NCBI GenBank assembly: GCA_034670405.1
Contig: JAXDDX010000055.1
Coordinates: 1,452,501-1,516,500 of the forward strand
Reading direction: 5' to 3'
DNA: 64,000 bases
Source of the DNA: Hoplostethus atlanticus
Taxonomy: Eukaryota; Chordata; Actinopteri; Trachichthyiformes; Trachichthyidae
Position 1 is the stretch's first letter. Every line of letters starts with the position of its first letter. Under the pieces are notes generated by a model. That model ran no database searches. It worked only from the letters and a program-made list of their open reading frames with translations, and had not been told where the DNA came from. Both the position numbers and the translations under genes were made by a program. Below, one piece after another: positions 1-28,898 of this stretch.

Positions 1-684
1 AACAGGAACACCAAGGTCTCTAGAGATGACCTTACAGCCTTGCGAACGCTGATGTTTGGTGATAATAGTTTTTCTCTTCACCATGTTCACAGACGACCAG
101 GGAAGCAGAACAAACTGTTTTAGAAAAAAAAAAAAAAATAGATAATTGGTTCATTTATGTGGGAACCTGCAACCTGTCACATGGGAGTTGAATTACACTG
201 CAAATGAGAATCTATTTCCTCCAACAAAAATGATTTGAATTGTTTTAAAGGGTGCCAATAATCATGACCATGGACACTTTTCACTTTTGAAACAATAAAA
301 GATTTTTTTTTTTTACATTTTATTCTTATTGTTTGATCATGTGCTGTTATAAATTGATAGATGAACACGTGAAGACTGAAAGTTTTCAAAATAATTTCCA
401 ATTATTTGAGAAGGTATTACATATACAGTACATTATCTGTATCAAATGCAATGGTCCCGATAACCTTGGCCAGAAGTGTATTTGGAAGTGTTGATTGGGG
501 AGTTGTTTGTCCACTCATAGCTCATAGAGCTGATAAGGCTCTTGGGCGGCTGTTCAAAACTATCTAAGTGTTAAAGTAACTGATGGGTGTGGACTTATAG
601 AAACACTGGCGACGTGTTGATTTTTTACATTCTCAAGAGTTTCTGCCGTCAGTCTGGTGTTCGCTGTCGACGTCAGACACTTAC
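1..684. other. txnrd2 intron 12, partial
   Basis: No exon is recognisable. A repeat at about 325-395 recurs at 11812-11880. The rest is AT-rich and I see nothing else in it. Confidence 0.6.
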
Positions 685-15936
<15,252 letters not shown>

Positions 15937-16949
15937 GTTGTTATTGGTAAAGGACCCCTAACTGTAGCAGGGTAGTTGGTGTCTGGTGATTTGCCTAAAC
16001 GAAATTACATAAGTGTATATACAACAGTCTGATGTAATATTTCTACATTTCGAAAAATAAGTAAATGGAGACAAAACACAGGAAATATTATGATCACCGA
16101 TGTGTTCTCGTGGCATGAAAAATTCCAGGCACTCCACTGTGTCACAATGTTTTTATACAACATTTTTTGGCCTATATTTTGCCTAGTTCAATTCCTGACT
16201 TCCGAGAGCACCTGTGGTTGTTTGAGGATTCCTTAACACGTTTATATATACGTATATTATATATACACATATATATTTACCAATAATATATCCTAGCAAG
16301 CTATTTCAAAATGTAAGTAAATATATGTAGGTATAACATATCTTGGGATAAACATATTTAAATATTACTACGTATATTATTATTAATAAGTACATTATTA
16401 TGAATAATGTATCCTGGGATAAGATCTTTTTTTACTGTCAAAAGATAATATAACTTTCAGATCACTCACGGTGGTGTTGAATAGCTGGCCAGTTCAGTGC
16501 CTGATCGAAACTCAAGTCCCATGTATATAGTCCGATGTATATTAAGTCCCATGTGTATATGTATATCAAAGTTAGATAAATATTTCCTGTTTGGCCCCCT
16601 ATATACACATATTTTAGTAGATGGATGACAACAGTTGGAATTGAACCCCAAACCCTGGCAGTGTCAGTGCCATGCTGTTCCCTTTGAGCTACACAGGACC
16701 ACATGTTTTTACTTGTATACAATTATACATGCCTATACTTATATGAAAGCATAATTGCATATTCAAGTAAACTGTTTTTTAGTTACTTAAAAAATCAGTG
16801 CTGGCTGTGCGCCATCTGCAGGCCAGTGTCGGTTTCACATTTTGTATTCACATTCTACTTTCTTCCTAACTAATAAACTAAACTTTTGACAGTAATAGAA
16901 GAGTAATAGTCCTCATTAAAGTTGAGCATGAAACAAAACACACTTCGAC
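15937..16949. other. arvcf-txnrd2 intergenic spacer; should contain the txnrd2 promoter and 5' UTR
   Basis: This is about 1 kb between the txnrd2 ATG and the putative arvcf polyadenylation site. It is AT-rich at 16240-16420 and carries a minus-strand SINE head at 16616-16694. No TATA box can be singled out, and no comt exon is seen. Confidence 0.5.
16616..16694 (-). mobile_element. tRNA-derived SINE head
   Basis: The minus strand reads TGTAGCTCAAAGG (A-box-like), GGCACTGACACTGCCAGGG and GGTTCAATTCC (B box), the same head family as at 10260 and 37085. Confidence 0.6.
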
Positions 16950-19900
16950 ACTTTCTTTCCAGGCATGATTTATTGAAAACACACCAAATTTATACTCTAC
17001 AAACCAGTATTTTTTCCGTTATGTTTAACAAGCGTAATACTTGCCTCTGGGTATTAGTAAAATTAACATAATACATTCTGTCACTGTGGCATCGCTTCTG
17101 CTCGCTACGAAAGCATCAACAGCTGTACTCCTCTAGGAAATCAAAACCGTGTTTTAATGTCTCTATCTTTTTAAAAGTTTATAATACAATGTAATACAAG
17201 GCAAAAAAACAAAACACCAACAGTCTAAACTACATCGGGGGGCAGGGGGAGGTGAGTGAAATGAGAGGGGGAAAAGAGGGAGGCTGACGGAGGAGGAGGA
17301 GGGGAGAACAGGCAAGGGATGGAGAGATGACGACGAGATCGGAGGGGGAGGAATAGTTATATAAAACACACTGTTATCTTCATCTACCATGGAAAAGGTT
17401 AAGGCACATGATAGGTACAAACACATCTGCTACTGAGTAGTACAGTTACTTTATTTTGACGGTCTTGAATCGGTAATATCTACACGGGTAGGTCTCACTC
17501 GTCTGATCCGATGTCTGTCTGTGTCCTGCATTTATTCTACAGCACAGCTGGCTCTTTATTTTGTAAATGCACAAGGCGTTGTACATCCACAAAACAAAAC
17601 ATAACAAAATAAAAGCCCCTGGACTCCTTTCATATGCACGCATTTTCAATACAACTCCAGATACCTTTGGTTGTGGCACTGCAAAGCGCAGTCAGGAATA
17701 CAGTCAAAATGCACATGGTTCTTGGTTGTAAGGGTTCAGTATTGTCCCAATGAAAGCACACACTTCTGAGGACACACAAAAGGGATGCTGGGGTTATAAT
17801 TTTTTTTGAAACCTCTGGAATTAAAGTTCATACATTGACTTTTTTTTTTGTATTTTATTCATTTTTACCACAACGTACGTCTTTGTAAACACTGTGTAAA
17901 ATATGCAAGCTTTATAAAGTCACATCACAAAGAGAAAAAAAAAATCAGACCTCACCGCAGGCACGTGCAGTTCGCCTAGCTGACGTATGAGTGATACCGA
18001 CTTTGATTCGTCCGTATGTTTCCTCCACAAGTCAGGACGAGGGCTCCAGACCAGGAAGGAGACATTTCACATCAGCGCTTAGCTTTGAACCGTGTGTGCG
18101 GTTTAGCTTTTCTCTTCAAGCAACCTTTTTCAGACCAAAAAAAATAAATTTTTAAAGTCTAAATGATGTCTCTCTGCAATTCTACATCTCAACCGCTCAC
18201 CCTACAACATAGAAAAAAATATATATGATCCAACTTTGTACAATATGATGACACTTGGTTGTTTTTTTTGCCTTGAACCACAACCACTCTACTCTCATTC
18301 TGCGCGTGAGTGAATTAGTTAATATCCAAATGACACCACAAAAAAAACTGGCACTTGGAAAGAATACGATATAAACACCTGTACAAGTTTTTCTTCATGC
18401 TCGCTTTGAATATTTCTCTTTAAGATGCATTAGTGAAATCAAAGGATGGTAACAGCAGCGGGAGGAAAATGGCGGGGGTTTGGGGGGGAGGGTGTGGGTG
18501 TGTGTGTGTGTGGTGGGGGTCACAAGTTCAACATGTACTCTAAAGCCTTTAGAAAGAAAGCTGAAGATAAATGTCTTCTTTTTGCTGTAACTTTTTTGAC
18601 AGTACAAAATATAAATAGGTGATCATCGGCGAAGATTTGACACACTGTGTTTATTTCTGGTTTACAAATGTGGTCGAGCCTTTTTATCAAATGGGATGTG
18701 CTTTCCAAACAATGTGATATGAACATACAACTAAGAAGTTTGCAATTTTTGATTTTTTTTTCTCTCCTTCATTTTTCATTTTTTTTCTCCCCTCTTTATG
18801 ACCCTAATATACATTTATATAAAACCAACAAAAATATAAAATGCTTTTAGATCTGTCCTTTCTGCACGAGAATAATCCTCCGCCTCTCTCTTTTCAATAA
18901 CACATCATTTATAAACAAAATGCCTTATATCCACTTTAATACACATCATTGACAAAGAGCGACCAACCGGGAAACTCGAGATACCTGCTTTCGCTACACA
19001 AACCAGCCAGTTCTGTTCATTTTCGCCTCCCTTAGTTCTGCGGTGCAGTGTGAACAGAAACCGTGCACCTTGGACGTGCACGCCGCGTCACTTCCCTCTC
19101 TCCAGACCACTACTTGCAGACTACAATCTCCTTTCTTTGTGAAATGGACGTTCAATCGACCCGATGACCTCTTCAAAGCACCTCAGTTCACTTCTTTTTG
19201 TTTTGTTTTGTTTTTTGAAGAAGAAGAAACACAGTGAACCAAATGGATTGTAAGTCTATTAGAGCAGGATTGGTGGGAATACATGTCTATTCGTTATGCT
19301 ACAGCTCTCTCTGCTCTCTCTCCCTCCCTCTAGTGTCCACCAAACCCAACGTTCATTGACCTTCGAACACACCAGTCCATACCTCTTCAATCTGCAGACC
19401 CCAAAACAAAAATAGTAAAAAAAAAAAAAGAAACACACAGAATAGGGGTGGGGGGGGGGGGCGGTAATACAATCTGGGATTATTTGTATGCCTCAACGAC
19501 AGACTGAAAACTGAAAAAAAACATCTGGAACGACCCCAAAATCTGAGTCAGAAACTTCTTCCAGACATGAAAACTGAAAAAAAGAGGTCCATTTCCCATC
19601 TCTCCCTCCATGGGGTTTCTTTCCAACACACTTCCCCTTTCTTCGGCTCCTTCACCTTGCGTTGTCCAACCTTTACACCTCCAATTCCTTCACCAACAAT
19701 CCGTCCGTCTCTTGTCACTGGCAGAGCTCAACGAAAGTCATTCGCACCATGTCCAGTGGGAATGTAGATATGAGAAAGTAGTAGAAGTAGTCACTTTTTC
19801 TTCTTTTTTTTATGTCTTTTTTTCTTCTTTTATTCTGAAAAGCATGAGAATGCCGGCTGATGCTGGGTAGTCGCTGTTATAATTCTATTTTTAAATCCTC

Positions 19901-20842
19901 TTTCCTTTACAAAGTCCAACCCCGAAGATGAGCTCCATGTGTAATGGCAGTGGTGATATGAGAGATTCTCCTCGAGCTGGGATGTCGCGCTGTTATTTTA
20001 AGCCTGGAGCAGAGGGACAGTAGGGAAAAGTGTTAGGAGGACCATCTATACAATCTGCAAAAAATAAGAAATGAAGAGTTTCAGTCCAAAATGCTACACA
20101 CCCACTTTAGGAAAACCAATGACACCAGCTAATAACGTCATACCAGCAGTCAAATGACGGATCTCAATTTGGAATGAAACTCTTCGTTTGTGCTTTTAGA
20201 ACAGACGCCACTCGACGCCACATTCGCTGTCCACACATGCTGCATACATGTCAGTTCAGATGGCAAATGGAGGCAAAGGACAGCGGGAGACCAATGCTTA
20301 ATATGCTAGATGACATGGCTTAGTTATCCTGGCTGTGCTCGATGAAGTGAAAGGTACTCACCCGATGAGCCTGTGGTTTATTTTACAAATGTGCTTTGAC
20401 AACTGGGGTGTGTTTTCTAGTACACTTCAATGGGTAAAGATGAGAGAATTGAGATGATGGGACACAGAGGAAGATGAGTGAGGTAAGAAGATGGAGATGA
20501 AGAGGCCTCTGACACGGGGCAGGGAGAGAGCGACGAGGAGGCAGGGAGGGCTAACGAAGCTCACCCAGAACAGCCAGCAGAAGGCAAACAACCACCAATA
20601 TCAATAAAATATGTATACACTTCTTGGGATATTACTAATTTACGTGCCACATTCTTGAAAAGGTCCTGTTTCCATGTGACATGAAAACAACTGTCGCTAC
20701 CTCACTTTACAACCAAGGTGCATGGACTAGAAAAAGGTGGAAAGGAAGAGGGAGGATAATAGATGCTCTCGGAGGCCAGTGGATGTTCTACAGCACCTTT
20801 ATTGGGGCGGGTTTACATCCGTTACATCTCTGCCTTGCACAT

Positions 20843-20879
<37 letters not shown>

Positions 20880-21001
20880 CTATGCATGTGAATCTGTATG
20901 TGTGCGCACACACTATGTTTGTTTTTATCATCAACTTCCATCCATTATTTTTCATGCCAAGGAGTGGCATGTATGATGAATGTAGATAGGGAAAGGATCG
21001 T

Positions 21002-21038
<37 letters not shown>

Positions 21039-22139
21039 CGGGTCTGTGCGCAACATTTTTCCCTCTACCACTTTTCATTAAGGACTAACTAAGTCCCTCG
21101 AGGATCCATCTGGAGTCGGGAAGAGTGATTCCCCTTCAATTTCAGCCAAGACAGCCGGGGGAATCAGCGAGCAAGACTAGACTTTTCAGTCAGACAGGTG
21201 GCGCTGAATCGTAAACAGAGGCCGAAGCCTGTCTACTTCCTACACGGGTCGCAGAGCGGTCTTTGGTTTGCCTCGTTGATCAGCCCAGACGATTATTAGT
21301 CATTGTAAATGGTAAAATGACATCTAAGATGATGATTTAATGATCCCCGTGGGCAAACTGAGACGTTACCGCGGCAACATAATGAGAGGAATAGAGGGTA
21401 TCTAAAGGAAACATCCAACCCCTTACAGTTGGATCCCATCAGTTTATTATGTCCAGTGCATTCTAGGAGTTATTTTGTCATGATGTGTTGTAATTTACCT
21501 CTTTGCTGTGCCCACTTTCCCTCTGCTTCTACTTCAGTTAACAATTTCCTACACTTCCCAGAATGCCTTTTGACAACATTTTCAAACTCCATTGTAGCTG
21601 CCAGTTATTTGCGGGATGAGAAAAAATACCCCACCAAACGACAAAGCGTGCCCAGGAAAGCAAGGTACATTGCACAATTTGTACAATGATTATTATTAGC
21701 AGTAGTAGTATGTGCAAAATATACAAATGAGAAAGAATACGGGAATATATATATGAATTTTACAGCTTTTATAAATGATTTGCAAATCTCATAAAAAATA
21801 GTTTGATCCCATAAAAAAAAAAAATGACATAGGAAAACATTTCCAAATGCATTCATGTAGACGTAGAAGTGCACGGAGCCACGTAGAGTCCAACCTATGG
21901 TTCACCTACAAATAGATGGTGTGAATTCCCGTGGGGCGGGGCAACAAGGCCGACTGCTCAGGGTGCAGGGGGGTGGTGGTGGTAGCGGGGGTGACTGATG
22001 CAGTGTGTGGGTGAAACAGAAAGAGGCGGAAAAGACAAACAAACACAGAGAATGAAGGAGATACTACAATCCAAAAAACAAAAAAAGGTGGATGTTGTTG
22101 TGGTTTTTTGTTTTTTTTTCAGACCTACCATGCATGCAT
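16950..22139 (-). other. arvcf: probable long 3' UTR of arvcf
   Basis: From the arvcf stop codon down to a strong polyadenylation signal the sequence is U/A-rich with no further coding exons. It lacks the MITE and SINE copies that are frequent in the introns on both sides. It does hold (GT)n runs at about 20846-20876 and 21003-21034 and a G run near 19448. The full extent is inferred. Internal AATAAA signals (for example the complements of 17450-17455 and about 20797) could give shorter forms. Confidence 0.5.
16969..16974 (-). terminator. arvcf: candidate arvcf polyadenylation signal AATAAA
   Basis: The minus strand reads CAATAAATC here. A GU-rich downstream element (GTGTGTTTTGTTT, complement of about 16931-16944) follows some 25 nt later, which is the usual spacing. 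It lies about 1.0 kb upstream of the txnrd2 start codon. Confidence 0.6.
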
Positions 22140-22241
22140 TTAGACCCAGGAGTCAACAGGCTGGGGCTTAACATCACAAGCGTCCACCAGACTGACCGCA
22201 GGCCTGTTACTCCTGATATAGTGTCTCCTATTTGTGTCATT
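22140..22241 (-). CDS. arvcf: arvcf terminal coding exon with PDZ ligand
   Basis: This stretch encodes [20 protein letters not shown] followed by [13 protein letters not shown] and a TAA stop, the complement of 22140-22142. The C-terminal DSWV is the class-I-like PDZ ligand known to bind Erbin and ZO proteins in ARVCF relatives. The acceptor CCACAG lies just above 22241. Confidence 0.94.
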   Translation of the reverse strand, partial: NDTNRRHYIRSNRPAVSLVDACDVKPQPVDSWV

Positions 22242-25200
22242 CTGTGGCCAGGGAAGGACGGGTTAAAAAAACAAAAACAGCAGAACAAAAGAGGTCAATA
22301 AATTCCATAACAACACACACACACAGGGATTGGAGAAGCCATTGTTAGTTCCTTGCCTTAAGAAAGCTCGGAAAGAAGTCAGAGTATTTACCAAAACAGC
22401 ATACCGATGCATGCAAAAGGAAAAAAGGGGGAGAAAGCGGTTTCAGCGGCCTATAATACCTCTGAAGTACAGGCAGGCAGATTAGGAGGACGGCTTTAGA
22501 ATAAGACTAGAAGGCCCGTATGTCCTGAAGACTCTTGTCAGGGACTCGTCATCTAAACCCCTGAGAAGCTGGTGAAAAGCGTCCGTGTAGCTTCAGCTCT
22601 TACTGGTTTGATAATTAATCCAAACGCGATGAAGGCTAGGGTTCACCGATGTTTTTTTTTTGATAATGCTATTTTTGTACTGAAGGATTCAAGGATTCAG
22701 TGTTTCCCCCTTCACAATAAATATCTCCATCTTGATGAGATTCTTTTAGCTGGGTCAGCAGCTCCTTAAGGCGAGGCAGGTTTCACTGCAGGTTTTACAG
22801 ACTGACACCCCTGAAGCTGCGGAGTAAAATCCTCCCACACCACACTGGAGTGAGTCCTCCGGTCAGACATCTGATCATAGTTAATAATATTAAAAAACAT
22901 ATTTGCTATCTGTGTATCAGCAGTGGACGATATCCCTCATTTTTAATAAAACACCAATATCGGCCTGATGTATCCCCCCCTTACAGAACCAAAGCCCACA
23001 TATCCTCGAGCTATACTCTCAGGTGCTGACCTCCTGCAGAGAGTCTGAGTCAGGCAGTTTGTTTTAACTTGAAGAACCAGATGCATAACCTAACAGATGC
23101 ACTTACAGAAGCATACGCTAGATTGACTTTCAAGAGCTAAATGCTTTACGGCATTCATTGAGTCAGTTCTGTATGGCAAACCCCACCCATCTGGCACCTA
23201 GATAGGTAGTGTGAGTTTGGCCTCATGACCGACAGACGGCCACTTGATAAGGCAGCGGCTTGTTCATCGCTAGAGCCGAGGGTCGTCCCCGCAAGGAGCG
23301 GTCGGCCATCCTAGTAATCAGTCTCAGATTAATTACTTTGCAGCCACGAAGAGCTCACACTCAATTATGTGGCGTTGGCTGTCCGGAGCGCAGAGCGGCG
23401 TCGGGCCACATTAACAGAGAACGGCAACTTCCAGCCTCTTGAAGCAATCGATTCGAGCATTGGATTAAGACTCTAATGAGGGCTGCCATAGACAAATGGG
23501 CAAATTGAGAGAGAGAGAGAGAGAGAGAGGCAGAGAGAGAGAGGCAGAGAGAGAACAGACAATAAAGATAATATTTTCCCAAGCAATCATTATTTTATAC
23601 AGTATGCCCCCATCTCCTACAATGTCGGTAGTGTGTCTCAGTGTGTGTGTGTGTGGTCTGGCTGTTACCTTCAATGGCTCCCGTTCTGTCTGGTCCACTG
23701 AGCCGTCTCCCGTCTTGTATTTGCAGTCCTTGTCTCTCTGGTCAATGGTGGAGTAACCGTCTAATGAGGTCAGAGAACAACGAGCTGGTTATTTTCCCCC
23801 CCGACAGTCGGCCCCACTCCTCTCAGTCCTGGGTGAAATACCACTTGCAAATAATTCACTTGCAATTGAGTGACTAATGGGCGGGGCTTGCCGCATCGGG
23901 ACAATTAAGTGTGTCAGGTACAGAAAAGTATACTAAATACACTGATTGTGTCTGGCACCTCAGTAGGGCTGAAACAAGGTGAGGTATTTGCAAATGGAAT
24001 TTGACCCAGTCCTGACACATCTTTACACGCTCTCACATCCACAGTGGCTAGGAGGAAAACCACAACAAACAAAAAAAAGGTGTCTGAAGTTGGACGTGAC
24101 TTTATTCACCCAGTAGAGGACAAAAACCATGTACCTCCAAAAAGTAACTTATTCAGGAATGAAGGATTCTTCTTATTCTCATTGACGTCCATGTACTTTT
24201 GAAACGACACACCGGGGAGTTTCAGGGTCCCACGGCTCATGAAATTCACTCAGCACATAAATGATCACGTACAGTTTAATTTCAAGCAAGAAGAAGAAGA
24301 ACATCAAAGTTGCAGTTACGCGCTCCTTTTCCATGACAGCGGCGGTATTTACTTTGAAGGGAGAAGCACCACGGAGGAAAATCTCCTCTGTGATATATTA
24401 TGCATGTTTTTATTATGCAGGAACCTGGAGAAACCCGCCCACGTCTTTTGGTGTTCGGCTTCTAACGAAGGCCCAACTTTGTACAAACATCTTGACAAGA
24501 GAGGGGGTCTTGCACACAGCATCAAAAGAGTGTCTGAAACTCAATCCGAAGCCATCGTTTGCAAGATCGGCGTTCAGCGGTTTCAATTTGAAAAATAAAA
24601 AGTCTTGGTAACGGTGGAAGAGCTGCTAGAAGAAAAAGTACAATAAAAGAAAGGGCTACTGGACACTAGAGAGAGATCAGAAAAGGAGCTAGCTTCTCGG
24701 TGGCTAAGGACGGTCATGCAAACTGGCTCTTACCTGGACCCAGCTCATCCATAGGTATCATATCACCACTGCCACATTTCCTGGTGCCTGAAAAGCATTC
24801 ATATGCCATTTGTACAAAAGCAGCACACACACAAATTGAGTCATTGAGCCAAAATGCTGCTGCTTTTCAGGCTAATGGTTCTCAGCCGGGTGCTTTGAAT
24901 AATGCAAACTGAGAGAGGGCAGGGATGACAGCCGCGATTCATGTATGGGTTTGCAAAAAAAAATAAAAAATCACAAGGCCAAAAACCAGGAAACTAAAAT
25001 GCTGCTATGCTAGAGACTCCTCTGTCAATGAGATGTTTGCTGTTGGGCCAATGCACCAGTCCCCCCCCCCCTCCCACCCTGTATACTGCTGCTGTTACAG
25101 AAAACCTTGTGAAGTGCAGGTGAAGTACATTTCATAGTCCTTGGGCCGATGAAATCCATTCACAACCCTGTTACAAAATACATCCTCTTCCGTCTGAAAC

Positions 25201-25874
25201 TGAGGCTGCTTTTCTTTTTCCTTTTCTCTTCTAAAGGCTTGACTTTTGGACATACAAGGTTTTTTTTGTCCAACAACAGCAATATGCGCTTCCAAACTCT
25301 TGTCGGTTTACATCTGTGTCGTTTGCGACCCGTCGAAATGGCGTCGCTGCAACACACTCACCGCACAGCGTCGTGGATGAGCGAAGCAATGTGGCGAGCG
25401 CGGCGCTTCAGTACAGCCATGAGTGAAAACACACACCCGCTCTCAGCAAAGTGGTTGGAGCATTCGCGCGCGCACACACACACACACACACGACCTGGGT
25501 CAAATGCTGTTTTCATTATAATTCTTAGCATTTTGTTTACCTCTTCTTGGAGGATCAGATTGGTGGGATTTACCACATCAGGACAATTTTGGCCAAGGGC
25601 CCCCATTGGATAAGATTTTTGTTGTAGTTGATTTAGTACTGAATTGCATAACTGCACTATACATCAGGAGATCATATAGTGATAGTCACTCTTATACATT
25701 TTGTAATGGAGATCCTGAGACTTAAATTATAGTGAATTTACTACTACTGTTCTTCATTTTGCTGGGGACCCCCTGGAAACCTCTCAAGGAGGCCCAGAGA
25801 GGCCCTACTCTGAGCAACACTGGTCTAAAGTAGTTAATCCCACCACTTGGTACTCCAAGCAGGCAAAAACAAAT

Positions 25875-25920
<46 letters not shown>

Positions 25921-28861
25921 TAACTGACCTTGGTTCTTCTCCATCAGGGGTAGAGTGGTGTCGTCGTAGCCTGGCTTGCCGTTCTTGGCTGCTTTAGGAG
26001 TGGCTGTCACCGTGGGCTGAGAAGAGAAGAGGGGAAGCGGGATGAGAGGACTTATCGTCCCGTGAAAGGGAGGCTCTAGATATGCTGCCTTCAAGTGCTC
26101 CTCGTAAGCCCCTACAATTCGACTATCGAAGACGTAAAAACCCTTTGGCCTGTCAAGCAATCAAGAGCTTTTGGTTCAGAAATAATAACAAAAGTAGGTT
26201 CCTGTAAGAATTAATTAATGCGCATCAGGCATGTAATTGATGTTTTAATTGATTTATTAATGACAAACGGCAAACTTGGGCATCATGGAAAAACCTTTCC
26301 TGGGTTGCAATTACTGCTTTGTTGGCTTGTTCACGTGTGCTCAACTCATAATTGCGATATTTCCGAACGCACGCGAATGCAGCGACATACACAGCACATG
26401 CAGCTAGTATTTCTTTACACCTGTACAAAGTTACAAAGTTAATCATTCTGAACATTTTGCAGTCTGCTGACAGTGAAGTCAGACCAGTGTTTAAAAGTTG
26501 GCGTGATGAGTCACAAAACCACAGAGGAGATGTTCAGATGTGGTCTCAAATCATGGGGTAGTGGTGAGATTTCCAGACTTTTTTTTCATTTTCTTAATTT
26601 TCTCATACTTTTAACCTGAAAATCGTCAACATCTTTTACGATAATCTCCCATAGCTTCCATGCTCTTATTTGAATGAAGCTGTCATGCTTTGTGATAACA
26701 GAGGCCCAACTGCATTGTACCTGGAAGTGGCTCTTGTTCCAGCCGTCCTTGGTCAAGGCGTTTCTCAGGTCCTTGTAGCTCCACACCATCTGCAGCACGT
26801 GGGACGCCGCCTTGTTTTCGCGAGCCGATTGGCTGAGAAGCCACATCAAGGAGAAGGTAAATGAAGAAATAACAAGAGCAATTAAAGTCAGAAGCCCCCC
26901 CCCCCCCCGCAACATTGATGGCTGGTGGTAATAACTTCCTCCCGCGGCAATCAATCTCCCTTTACTCAAAGACGTTGAGTCCCCCGAGTGGCTCCGGGGT
27001 CTAGTTTTTAATTCATAGTTAGACAAGCATTTCCTTCATTAGCTACCTCGGAGCCACTGGTATTAATTGCGGGGGGGGCGGGGCTCTCACTTCAAAGAAT
27101 CTCAGGGGCTTGGCGAAAACAGCTATTTGGTCTTGAGCGTGCATTCATAGTGAGAGCGACTCTTTATACAATCAATGCTTCGCGGCGTGAGGTTGAGGCT
27201 CTGCAAAGTGCACTTGATCTCAAATGAAAATTTCGCACGAAAACACTTTGTGCGAGAGAATCATAAATAAAAAGACGCCTCTCGAAATATCAGCCTTGAT
27301 ATCTGTTATTTTGCATTATCGGGCTGTTGAGTTCAAACATCGGAGACTATTCATCGACCGGGAGCACCGGCTCCGGAGGTAAGAGCGCCCCTCGATGACA
27401 CTGTCCTCCTGATGTAAAAGCCTGTTAATTTATGTGTGGTAGGTTAGCGGGGGGGTCTGCGCGGGCTCAGCCTTGTTAGACTATAGGAGGGCGGCGGCCA
27501 AGCCTGAGCCATTAGAGACGCATCAGGTCATCCGCCGTGGATGCTAATACATGGGATCGTGATGCAAATTGCACTCAACATCGTAATTATTTCATCTATA
27601 ATGGCTACGGGGGGTGCGGACGGTCGTGCTGATTTAATACAATATGAAGTGCATTCCTGCAAACTGCTCGACCTGCGTGGCTCCTCGTCATTACAGTGAA
27701 AGAAACATTTTGATGTAAAACAATGCCAATTACCTATAATGTGACAGAATGAATGTCTTTTAGGTGAGAACATCAGTAGCAGTTTCACCTGTGTGTGTTC
27801 AGTGTGTGCATGTGCTAATGTTTTTGCAATACTGCTAAGCTTACCTCGTACCGCTAAACACTGACATTGTGCTAAAGCGTTAGCTCGACCCACAGAGGTG
27901 AAACTGAAATGTAGCGGCTGAAATTCCTAACTGTTGATGAAAGGGCTGCAAAAAAAGTTGATGTAGTTCTTTAGAGCTGCTTTATGTCCCCACCTGGTCC
28001 TGTTGATGGCCACCAGCTTCTCGATGGCCTGGGCCTGGATGAGGGAGCGGGCGTTTTCGGAGCTGTCAGTGACGATCTCGTGGATGGTGTTGAGGATGGC
28101 GACCACGGTGTCCTCCTCCAGGTTCTTGGCTGGCCGCTGCTGACCGCTGGGCAAGTTGCTCACCAGGTCCCGCATGGCATAACTTCCTACAGGCGGGAAG
28201 AGGGGGGGGGGAAAGGCATGATGTTTGGATTGTGAGGATCCATTTCACATTTTGGTCAAAAATAAGCTTTTCCTACCGTATACACCACAAATGTGGTTTA
28301 GTCTGAAAATCTAGCTTTCCTTAGAAGCAAGTAAAAGATTTTTTTCACTTGATAGAAGAAAAAGCAGAACTTTAAATGTGACTTTAAAGATTTTTGAAAA
28401 TCTTAATGCAACATTAATTGCAAACTAAAAAATTCTATTACTTTTAGTGTCATATAACACCACCATCAATTAATATTAGAAAGTGTTGACAACGTCATTC
28501 GATTTTGAATAGTGACCTATAGTGACAATGGAGCAACTGAAAACAAGCGATATTGGATGAAAGCTTTAATCGCTGTGTGTGATTTGGCGCGTGGTGTGTT
28601 CAGGGAGGCGTTAGTACCGATGAGATCCTTGTTGCGGCGGTCGATGGAGAGGTTGCGCAGGGCGATGGCCACGGCTCGGACCACCTTGTCGGAGTCGGAG
28701 CGCAGCAGCTCCACCAGGATGGGAAGACCCTTCTCCTTACGCACCGTGGCTCGGATGTAGTTTGACCACTGGGATGGAGGTAGATGGAGGGAGCAGGAAT
28801 AGATTTTGTCATTTTATAGTTTTTTTTACCTCACAGGGAGGGCTGATGGAACACCCTGTTT

Positions 28862-28898
<37 letters not shown>

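Noticed and set aside
1..684. Search for the txnrd2 selenocysteine TGA, GCUG tail and SECIS element
   Set aside because: Not present; these belong to exons further 3' and lie outside the window.
15937..22139. Search for comt exons between the two genes
   Set aside because: No catechol O-methyltransferase-like coding stretch was seen in any frame.
28066..28248. Alternative-frame reading frames over arvcf exons, also at 28600-28812, 29568-29832 and 59363-59682
   Set aside because: They are shadows of the real minus-strand exons or chance frames in GC-rich intron.
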